From assembly GCA_037893225.1 (NCBI GenBank), contig JAZGUH010000225.1, forward strand, positions 1,302,001-1,366,000: a stretch of 64,000 bases of DNA, given 5' to 3'. This document shows positions 15,601 to 27,600 of this stretch, in pieces. Position numbers and translations under genes: made by a program. The stretch is from Hippasteria phrygiana. Taxonomy: Eukaryota; Echinodermata; Asteroidea; Valvatida; Goniasteridae. The notes under the pieces are model-generated. The model was not told the DNA's origin. It worked only from the letters and a program-made list of their open reading frames with translations, and ran no database searches. Within the stretch, counting starts at the first letter, position 1, and every line of letters begins with the position of its first letter.

Positions 15601-18600
15601 TTCGGTTGGCGCAGTGGTTACTGTCCCCGCCTTTCACCGCTGTGGCCCGGGTTCGATTCCTGCCCTGGTCCACATGTGGATTGGGTTTTCAGTCCCTACC
15701 TGATTCCGTGGGTTTTCCCCAGAATATTCTTCTGGGGTTTTCCTCCCACCTCTAAAACTGTAACTTCTTCTTATTGTCTTCTCTCTACAGGTTTCTTCAG
15801 GCTTCCGAGCTACAGTGCCGAGGGCGCTTTTGAGGAATCCTTGGTTTCATTACCAGAAAGAATTAATAATAATAATAATAAAAACAATCCACAAGGGAAA
15901 CCGACTCGGGAAATTTGAATACATTTTCAAACTGAACACAGAAAACTGGTAGGATCGGGATTCGAACCTGCGACACTAATTTATACCTTTGCTCTGTTGC
16001 AGAGTGTCTGGTATTCAGTGTTGATAGTCTCTGTGATAGTTTCAATGGCTGGGCTTATCACACCCACACGATGTAGCTCTTGGACTAGAGGCGACAGAAT
16101 CTCCACATCTTCTTTGTGTGAACCGATCTCTTGGCTTAGCGTCTGCAATCAAGAAGTAACAATTTTTTCTGCCATAAAAAAAAGGCTGCTCTATCATCCT
16201 TTTTTTTTTTCTATTTAGTGAGGGCAGGCGTGATTATATTTCTTGTAATATTCTGTACATATGTTCATAAAATAGGATTGTTATCAAACTAAACTGAAGA
16301 GCACCGGCGGTGAAATTAGACTCAAAAAAGTGCTTGGACAAAATGTAACAGCACAACCAGCTTTGTTCTGCCATTAATAAATTTTTATTTTTTCATATCA
16401 CACAAACCACAGCCATAACACAAAACAAAAGCCACATCATTCAGACAATTTGAATAACGTTTTCTTGGGGAAAATACTGAAAATGTTCGGGGAAATTGTC
16501 CGAAGCCTGACTGTAATTTCTAGAGCTCTGTCTTAATCTTACCTGCAACATGTCCACCTTTCTCTTTCTCTCATCCAGATCAGCACAGGGTAGCTCAAGA
16601 TCCTCCAATATCGCTCCCGCCTCACCCATCCAATCCGAAAGCTTCTTGCATCTGTCGTCAAGCTCCTCCCACTTCTGTAAGGCTTCTTCCGATTGGTCCT
16701 TGACCCGATCTGTCTGATCCTTCAAAGCGGTTAACTCTTGCTGGAGTGCATCCGCAGAGTTCTTGATGACCTCTTGACCTTCCGGAGAGGTCATGGGCAG
16801 TGTGTTGGTGGCTTTGGCAATTGATTCCTCCAGTGTCTTTGCTCCATCCTTCTGGTCTTGCTGAAGCATCTGCAGTGGCCAAAATATTAAACACATATGG
16901 GCAATTCCATTGTCACTAGCCTTACATTTTTAGACTGTCGTGTCACTTTCATCCCTCACAGCTTCAAAGCCTATTGCCAAACCACAGCAAAACTACCATG
17001 ACACAAAATGGTGATGAGGCCTACCCAAGAGACACAAAGAACAACTCGGATGATTTGTTCCTGTTTTCTGAACATTCAGTTTCTTGGTTGTCAAAACGCT
17101 ACTAAAAATGGACGGTGTATTTAAGGGTACTGGTTGAGCTCACTTAAAAAATATACCTCTCTTTTTAAACACACAAGGTTCAGAGCTATAAGCCAGTTCA
17201 GTATTTCAACTGCACATGTGCACAATGACATTTTATCCCGAATAACCCGCATGACTTAACGCGCGTGTGTGAACGCAAAAGGTGATCGCACAACGCGCAC
17301 GTGTTAAATTCAATCAGAATGGGCATTCGCGTAACATGGCGTAACATTACGTCAGCAATTTTATCCCGAATAACCTTTGACCTTTAAGATACCGAACTGG
17401 CTTATTGGCAATCTAGGCAGGGCTTGCATCAAATCGGTACTAGGTGGCGTCACTTACGTAACGTCACTAATGTTGGAGAAATGACCCAAAAAAGTTCTAT
17501 GTTCAGAAAAAACTATTTTACAAAATATTGAGAGCTAATTTAGTTAAACATAGATTTGTTATCCACAATGTATGCAGGATACTATCCAAACTTTAAAACA
17601 AAAATCAAAGTGTTTGATTTTTAGGAGTTTTGTCCCTATTGCTGTGATTGCCCAGATGCACATTAGTATGGAAATAAATGTGATACTGAATTGAATGCTG
17701 GAGCACAACAGGGGTTGGGTTGTCATGTCAAGTTTGCTTGACACTAGTATTTAAACCCTTGTAGCCGGCTAACGGCGATAGCTGCGGTTTGAGGCGAGAC
17801 CACTGGGCCGGTTGACGTGTATAGCCGCATTCCCACACGTACACAATCTATTCACTATTCCCCTATACTATTCTTGAATGGGAGTGTAATAAACAGATGG
17901 TGCTTTTTGAAACAAAGCTTTCATTCACATGAAAAAGGGGGGCTCTGTGTGCGATGCATAAGGCCATTACTGTTCAGTGTGGTGCCTATTGTTCAGTGAC
18001 AACTCCAGCATACCACGACCCCATTGATAACAGCCGGCCGCAAGGGGTTACAGTAAGGTGAACTAAGTCAAGGAAACAATGAGTTTGTTAGCACAGCCTT
18101 ACCTGCAGATCGTGGACTTGCTTCTGAAGTCCTTCTTTTGTCTCTGGTATCCCGGTGTTGTCTCCCAGAGCTTTTTCAGCAAGTGCTTGCCACGTCTTGT
18201 ACTCATCAACACTCTGGTCGTACAGTCTGTGGTCATTGACTGCCGTTAATGCTTGCCGACAGACATCCTAAAAATTACATCATGTCATTTCATTTAACCT
18301 TTTATTTGAAATCCATTCACAGCCCTGGTGCTGAATTATAAATATCGTAACAGTAAAGAGATTTAAATCTAAACATAAATACATGTCATATGCACAGACC
18401 AATTAACGCATTTTACACAAAGAGAACACAAAGAGAAACCAAAAAGCATTTATTATTCAAGTGTTTTAATTAAAAAGAGATATATTGTCGATATAAAAGA
18501 CAATTTTTGTAATGTTAAAGAGACATTCTTCGTAAGACACTCACTCAATTCCATGACACTTTCTCAGGAGTCTAATTTCAGGTAAAAATCTACTAGACAG

Positions 18601-21600
18601 CCGGGTTAGTAGCACAACAATTTTACTAGACCAGAAGGTATTTCACAAGACCAATGGTAAAAATAAGAACAAACAGTGTTTTGAATGAGTGTGCTGTTTC
18701 GATCCCCCCCCCCCCCCCCCTTTTGCCGACCTTGTTGGGGGAGGGGTTAGAAATGCTGTTTTGATTGAAACTCCCTGCCTCAAAAAAAAAAATGGGTATT
18801 CCAGAAATTATGGGGCTTTTTCAGTTCACCAGATTTAGAAAAAAATGGACTTTTAGTGATAGCATTTCATACAGTGTATAAAAAAAATCACCAGACCACC
18901 AGACTAGTTCGGTCAAGAGTTTACTAGACCAATGCTCAAATTACTGGACTCGGTCCAGCGGTCCAATGGATATTTCGATCCCTGTTCCTCCGAATATAAG
19001 CTGCACTGCCTACATAGATACATTAAAGCTGAATGAAATGGACAGTTTGAAAGCTTTTTATTGTCGTTGGAAAACACTCCAGAGCACATTACTCAAAAAG
19101 TTCAAGGCAGACCTCCGGGGCCAATTTCATGGAGCAGCTAAGCACACAAAGTTAATACTGAGCACAGAGGAATGTACATCTCATGTATTTGATACTTGGG
19201 CAATCACTGACTGTGACATTACATTGGGCTTAAATTCATGGCAGGCACAAAATATTGCTGAGCAAACTTACACGCTAAGTAAAAAATCAGCAGGGGACCA
19301 ATCACAAGCAGTACACAACACATGACATTTTGGCTGGTAACCAAATGTTGCTCAGCAAATTTGTGTGCTTAGCAGATCCCTGAAACTGGGCCCAGGTACT
19401 TACCGCCGATTTGTCTTTCAGACTGTGAAATTTTGCTGCAAGCTGCTCCGACAGATTGTCATTAAACTGATGGGCGCTGAGTAAAATATCTGCCAGAATT
19501 GGTTCATGGCCAGCAATATTTTCAGCGAGGTCCTGTACAGAGGGGATTCAAGATCAACAAGAAAATTGATACAGCCACCCCAAATATGTAATTATTTTAA
19601 ACTGTAGCATAGAAACATAGCATGCAACTGTAAATATATAAATGTGGTTTGAGGCTTTGCATGGCAGAGAGTAGATATTGTGCGATGTTTTGCAGATACA
19701 CCGTGTGAAGAGACTAACTTTTAAAAGTGAAGTATGGTTCTGTGAAGAACCAGAGGTATTAACGGTTTTGATCGGTATGCTAGCTCTCCTGATGAGAGTC
19801 AGAGCAAACTGACCGAAATGTCAAGTTAATAAACTCTGGTTCTTCAAAGATCCACATTTTAGTTTTAAGAGTTTAGTCACTTTACACAAGGTATCTCCAA
19901 AACTTCTCTCAAGATGCAACAAGCGAATTTGAGCCATAGTCAAAACCATATAATCAATCCACTCTGCGCTGAGAGATAGTTATTTGCTGCATTGATGCAA
20001 AGCGTCCTGCTCAATTGCTTTATTTGTGGAATTATCGGTCAGATCGGCCAATCAATGAAGAGTTTAGATTACAAGCTTTAAATTGATACCAAGTTTGTTA
20101 TGATTGCATTCAAAATGGCGATGTACATGAATCGAAAAATAACGAATCTTATGAAGAAAACTAAACACAAATTCTGGTAATTATCAGTGAGTTACCTTAC
20201 TAAAATCTCTTTTTTAAACATTTTATTGTACTAAAACTTAAAAAAAAAAAAAAATAATGAAATCACAGTATGATTTTATTTGACATAAAATAGCATTTTA
20301 AGCAATAAAACGAAAATCCAAAATTTCGACCCTCAATGGATTTTTGCCTGTAGCTCAAAACGGAGGAATGCGACTTCCAACTGGTCCCTTGTGAGAATGG
20401 CACACGTTGCTTTTAAAGTTCGCAAACATTTTGCTGCGCTTACTGCTTACAGTCTCTGTGAAAGACAGAAATCCTATATGCTTGGCAGTGATCGTATAAT
20501 TCCTGGTCTCACCTTGCATATCTTCAACACCTCCTCCTTTCCTTCAAGGTCTGGGCGGAGCTTAGAAGACTCCATCAATTGCCACTCCATCTTGCTCAGC
20601 CATCTCGCAAACTCCTCCCTGCTGTCATCATGATGGCCTCTCTGCCGCAGCATCTCCGCTATTGTAGACTCTGCTTGAGCAGCTTCAGCCTGCAAGGCAG
20701 CCCATTTCTCACCGAGTTCTGTTGCACGGTGGCTGAGCTTGGTTTGACCGGTGGCTGCGGTGGAGCCTAGCGCTTTGCTGGTGCAGTCGTCGAGCTGGCT
20801 AATTTTGGCCTGGCCCTCTGGCCATTTCGATTGAAGATCCTTTAGAACAAACATCAACACAATATTTGAATTGAAGTAATTATGCTCGCATTGAAATATT
20901 GAAATCCAATTCTTTTATCTCAGATCTTAAATGACATTTTCTTTTTAAGATCGACACCGATTGACCTATTGCCATTTTCTAGTTCTTGGACAACTTCACA
21001 CACGTGGAGCATGTGTACTGCATACACAAGCCCCAGCAAAGCGTTTGCAGCACGTATCTCAAACCGGAGCTGTCTGCGACAATATTTTCCATTACGTTTA
21101 CGTGTGTCAACGTTCAGACCACAACATGCCTGCAGTTGAAGCACATTTGCATTTCACATACATTCGAGTATTGCATTTCAGGAACAGGACGTACATGCAG
21201 GCGCTTGCAAGTGTTCAGACGTTTTCTGTTTTGTCTAAGATTGATAATGTCACGTGATACTCAACAGACGCTATGACTGGCTAATGCTTACGAACAGCGA
21301 TGGGTCAATTTTCGTGTTATGTTAGATTCTGTGCATTCTACATCAAATTCCAACGAATTTAATGAACAAGCTGCATTGACACAGTTATACCACGATAGGT
21401 GAATTCAATTCTAAACTGGAACCTGAGGAAGACCAGTGCTGGGAGACTGTTCAGGATATGCGAGATAAGTTTAATGAAAATATCCTCACCTCCAGAGTAA
21501 CCACATCAACTGGTTTGGGCCCAATTTCACGGACTCTGTAACACTAGATTCTACACTTAGTCCGGCCTGCAATTCTGTGCCAACTGAGCTAGCGAAGAAA

Positions 21601-24600
21601 TTCTTAGAATCCTTAGTTATGGGATGTATGTATGCACACAAGTCAAAATTCTGTGATACCTGAACCATGCTAACTGTTTTTCTAACATAATTTTTTGCTA
21701 CAAGAATGCCTCGCTTATAAGCACAGCCATGAAATTGGGCCCTGGTTGCTGGGGTTGGCACGCTGGTATGGGAATCTCACCATTAATTCTGCCTTCTTGG
21801 CCTGTAACTCTTCAATCTCCATGGGCAGGCTAGCCGTCTGATTCAGTCCCTCCTCTACGGCCGTGATGATGCTGGACATATCATCCGCTGCCTCCTGCCA
21901 AGACTCGTGAACAAGAACTGCCTCTTCTTTCTCCTGACAGATGTCCTGTGAATTCATAATTGGAATTCATTAAATGTAGTGTACATGATTGGTCATTGTT
22001 GCAATTTTCAGAAATGGGCAGATTTGGGGGTTAGTATTTTATAGGAAATATCGTTCCACTGACCTGTTCAAAGTTTTGCGTTGTTGGATGGCGAAAAAAA
22101 ACAAGAGAAAAACGGCACTCGTTTTCAACCGTCGGGACGGATGATAGCCTTTAGTCACGGCGCGCGCAGCTACCTGGACGCGTGACGTGCCTCTAATACC
22201 AGCATGCCTGGGGCACGCCACTTGTCCGGGTAGCCATGCGCGCCTTGACTAAAGGCTACAGGGCAGTTTTCCAACGATTTCCAACTGGAAATCGTTGGAA
22301 AACGATATAAATTTCCCAGGATTTCCCAATCATTTCACAGGATGATTGAGACTACAATTAACTTACAGTCTAGTAAGGTATTTCGTAATAACTCAGTAAA
22401 AATAAATTGTACACTACCTTTAACCGTAACCTCACCTAAAACTACAAAATACTACTAGTAGTCACCTGTAGTATGCAGTACTATTAGTACTCTGGCACAT
22501 TAGTAGTATTCTTCAGTAGTACTATTATTTAGTATTTTGTACCGCATAAAAACAAAATTTGCAGTAGTTTGTAGCATATTGTACTTTACCCCAAATGAAT
22601 GCTTAGGACCTTAGGGTTAAAATAAGATTTCGTCTCTCCTCTTACAAACTGATGTCCAATCGCATCACTAATAACATACAACCGCACAGCAAGTTGGCAA
22701 TTTCGACAAATTTAATTTTCAGAGCGAACAAAAAAAAAACCTGCGGGAGCAAGATTTGAACCTGCCTCCCGATTACCATACCGGCACTCAACTTGCCAAA
22801 CAGAAAGAGCAAACTTACATTGATTCTATCCAGCAGGTCTTGATACTGTTGCTGTACATTCTGAGACTGAGTCTCCACCTGTGCAGTGACATCAGGGGAG
22901 TTGTCTGCTGCCAACGACTCCGCCATCTGCTGGAAGTTTTGTATTCTGTCGGACTGGTTCTTAAACTCTGCTTGCAACAACTGTTTGGAAAAAATAATAC
23001 AAACTATGTAAAAAATTGTTTCTTTTCAAGAAAAAGGTTGTACAAACCCCTAGATATTTAGATATTAAAGGGTGCACACAAATAAAAAATAAAAACATTT
23101 TTAAGGAAAGAGGTTTGTTGGTCTTGCCAACGGTGGAAGTCACCCCACCTGGGTCTATAGGTCCAAATATTGGGATAATTTCAATGAAATAATTCTTCGT
23201 TTAGATCTGGTACTAGGGAAAAACGTAAGAGTGGTAGGGTTGTCCTGGATTTGTCTGCGACAACTTTTTTCCATTATGTTTACGTACATGTACACGTGAT
23301 CGTTCAGACCACAACTTATAACTGACAATTCCTTCTTTGTCCTTGACGTGTTCTCAGCAAGTATAGCGACTAAGTTTGCTTTTCTAAGAAGCCTTAGTTC
23401 AAATCTAGAAGAAATAAATAAACTGAAACGAGAAACCACAACACGTATTCTGACCTTGACTTCCTTCAGGTGCGATGCCTTCTCGGGCAGGTCCTCCTTC
23501 AGCTCCAAAGCCTTGCCGACAGACTCATCCCACTTCTGCAACCGCTGATTCACGTCCACCAGATCCGCCTCGTACTCCTGCCATCGCCGCATCCGGTCTT
23601 CCAGAACCGCCTTGCACTGGTTCAGGCCAGCCACCACCTGATTCCACTGGCTTTGAAGCATCTGGATGCGGGTGAGCATGGTGGACTGGCCGTCGGCAGT
23701 CGTCTGGGGAGCGAGGGTGTCTTGGGCTTGGGCGGCTGAATCCAGGTGGGTTTGGATCTGGTCCTCTTTGGCCAGCACGCTCTGATGATGTGAATGTGGA
23801 TTCAGAGAGGAAATGACTTATGAGTGCAACAAAAGATACCTCTTGAATACGGATGACGGCTATGGCTGGGGTTTGAAAAAAAGACCACCTGGCCGGTTGT
23901 CGTATTTATGCACATTCTTGTGCCTACTCAATCCATTGTTTGCCTATTGTTTGTGTTTACGCTTGGCTGTACATGCCCAAAAAGGTGGTAGGGTTAGCAA
24001 TTCAAAATGCCGCCAACCCTACCACCTAGAGTTGCTTTTAGTCTTGTATTGGGTGATTTTGGGTTTAGGTATTGATCTGTTATCTTCAGTGCTTTTAATC
24101 TGGACAAGTACCTGTTTCTCTCGCCAGAGAATCGGTCATTTTTGTTTAAATCGTATACAGTACTATTCAGGGATTTCAAAATAAGCCGGCAACCGGCGAA
24201 TTTGACCGGCTATTTGAACTTTTGCACCGGCTACTTTTTTTTCAATCCTGAAAAAAAAAAACACCCTTCCCCGAGCTACAGTTTTGGGGGAATAGATCCT
24301 TGTTTTTAGTAGAAATTATATTTTGTTTGTTCACCCAAAGAAATACATCCTGGTCCATGGATCGTAATTTACTGGGGCTAGCATAGCATGCAGCGTGAAG
24401 TATACACGGCTCACTACCGGACCGCATAAAGTACATGTCTCTACGTTACGCGGCCAAACTCCCGAAAAATTATGTTCGGTGCGAGTTGATAACACCTGTC
24501 GTAACGTCTACGACGAATGAACTGTATAAAATTGAAACAAAAAAACTATTACATGGACCTTGAAAATTACATTATCGTCAGACCTACCTAATTGGTGGTG

Positions 24601-27600
24601 CATGCACGTTTATTTTTTTGTGGATTTTTGGTGTGTAAAAAGTCTTGGTCTTTCTCAAAATGGGTGCTCGCGGCCGACTCTTTAAGTACTGTACAGTAGG
24701 ATCTTTAAAACCCTAATCTCAGATGCCAGGAAATGCCTAGATTGCACCAGAGAGCATCTACAATCCGAAAACTTCCGGGGGCCCTCGGACCCCATGCCAT
24801 TTGGGGCTAGGACTCACTGCCGCCTGCTTTCATCCATCTGCCTGCTACTCTAAAACATTTAGAAACCCCTGCTATTACATGTACGATGATCAGCTCCAAT
24901 ATTGTGATATGGTTTATATCTACTCTTAGTCACTTGAGTGAAAAGGGTCAATATTCTACTGATCTCTAAAATGAAAGATGTTTTTTCAATAGAAATAATT
25001 TTGTTTCAAATGTCAAAATACCTCTGAGGTCTGCAGTTTGTCCTCGCACTTATTCCGATCGCCTGAGGGGTCAGCACAGGTAGCTAAGGTATCCTTAGCT
25101 TGCTGTAAAAATGTCTCGGCTTCATCCGTTGTCTTGAGGAATCCTTCGTGTTGCATGATTCCTTCTTCACATTCAGCAATTGCCTCCTACATTTGCCAAA
25201 AGGTATTTCATAAAGATATATATCATAAAACTGATTTTAAATCAGTCAAGGGATTTTTCAAATATTTTCATGATTTTTTTCTGGCGTTGGCTATCAAGCA
25301 TGTCTGACCAAATGACACACACATGTTTAGCCTACCCAAACAAAGTACATTTTTGGCTTGCTCAAACAACAAAGTCAGAGTGACAATCAAGTGTCTTGCC
25401 TAGTCAACCATGATGGCCATTTTACGGGAGCTGCTAGATTGCTAGAAGGCCACTGTTGTAACAATGTTAGAAACTTCCTCACAAGACAGCATCTTTAAAC
25501 TTTCCCATGCAGTTCAGACTGAATACACTCATAAAACAAATACGCAAGAATTTCATTTGAATTTATGGCGCCCAATACATCAGTTACTAGCAAAAAGATC
25601 ATAAGATAAAAATCTTATTGTTTGACAAATTATAAGTTAAAAAGTCGTATCCTCATTGAGTGATCCCACAATGTCGCTTCCCAGGTTGTATCGTAAAATT
25701 GGGTGTGATCCCTGGCTATACGGCATTCTGGGTTTATGACTTCTGACTATAGCGCCCACCCGAACAAAGATACTGACAATTTGGGAGACCGCCAACATAG
25801 GGCAAGATAGCTCAGTTGGTAGAGTGCCGGTACGGTATTCCGGAGGTGGCAGGTTCGAATCCCGCTCCTGCCAGTTTTCTTTGTTCACTTTGTAAATGTA
25901 TTCAAATTTACCTAGTCAGTTTACCTTGTGGATTGTTTGACAAAAGATAAAAATCTAATAGTTTATAGCACCATAGGGGAAAACAAGGGGAAAACTCGAT
26001 ATGGGTATGCTCTATGTTGGCAGTCTCCAATGTGTCAACATCTTACTCGCACCCCCGGAACAAAGACACTGCCAAATTGGGAGAAACAACCATGGGTCAA
26101 AAGTAGCTCAGTTGGTAGAGCACTGGTTTTCTTGCAGTCACAGGTTAAAATCCCACTCTTGCAAATTGTTGTTCACTCTATAGATTGGTTAAAATACCGA
26201 GTCAGATTACTGATTGTTTGATGATATTAAAATAGCCTGCATCTCCATACGAATATCTGTGAACGTTTCCCACACCAAGACATATCAATACACACACCAG
26301 GGGCCAATTTCATAAAGCTGTTAAGCACAAAAATTTGCTTAGCATGAAAATGTCTTGCTTAATAAAAACAGGTTACCAGCCAAAAATCCATGTAATTTTC
26401 ATGCTAAGCAAACAACAGCTGAATACCAGTCAAAAGCAATATTCAACACATGGAAATCTGGTTGGTAATCCAGTTTTTATCAAGTAAGCATTTGCATGCT
26501 AAGCAAATTTGTGTGCTTAACAGCTTCATGAAATTGGCCTCAGGTTACTGTCAATCCGTACTAGGGACCAACGTACCTTCACTCTCGCCTGCATCTGATC
26601 GTACTCCTGCTGTAGCTTAGTGGCTTGATCTACTGGCTTCTCTGTACCACAGCGTGCGTGAACCCTGTCTGCCTTGTTGTCCACAGTGCTCAGGGTAGGC
26701 CTCTCAAAGTCCAATCTCTCAGCCAAAGCCTAGATGCAAACAAAACCATGTGATGATTTCATGCTGTTATGCATATAGGATAGTTTCGCTTCACCAAAAA
26801 GGCGACCAGCCAAAATTGCATGTGATGTACAGTAGACTGCGTTTGAAAGTTACCCCGGGAATGGGAATTTCTCTCTACAACTCTCTACTCTTCCCAGGGA
26901 ATTCATTTTCATTTCACAAATTTTCCCCCAGTTGGAAAACATTTTCCGGCCTTTGCACACAAGTGGGAAAACATTTTTACAAGTTTTCACACAAGTGGGA
27001 AAACATTTTCACACGTTTTCTCAACAGTGGGAAATAATTTCCCACTTGAATTCACAGGGGGAAAAGTTGCGCGCCCAATGTGAAATGCGAATGCAACTGC
27101 AAATTCTTTTTGCAAAATTTCCAATTCCCATTCACAGTGTTATCTTTCTAATTGCATGTGATGTATGGTGCTCATGTCGAATGACAAGCAAAGAAACACG
27201 CATAACAAGTTCTTAGTGAACATTACTGGCAAAAAATATTCCTCAACTTTCTGTGATCTAGGCCATTGTATTTCCTCAATCGCTCATGAATGCTGTCAAT
27301 TGATTGATCATAAATTGAGTACACCATCAAATTTTACTGAATTTTATGCTCTGATCTGAATTCTACATCTAATTTAAGGTACAAACTCTTCTCCCGATAC
27401 AATGATTTGAGGCTTGCATGGAGGAGATTATGACTAAAGAGACACTTTGCGTAGACAACATATGAACTATAAGTGTCGTTCTTGGAAGAACCAGAAGTGT
27501 TAACTTGATGTTTAGTCAGTATGCTCCGACCATTATCACAATTTTTTTTTCATCAAACCTTTCATCAAGAACTTGTATATCAAGATACAAAATATATGTT

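Noticed and set aside
15287..25943. S1 SINEs in equivalent introns (after E33 and E24) as evidence that introns were duplicated with the exons
   Set aside because: Each copy has its own distinct target duplication, so the insertions were independent.
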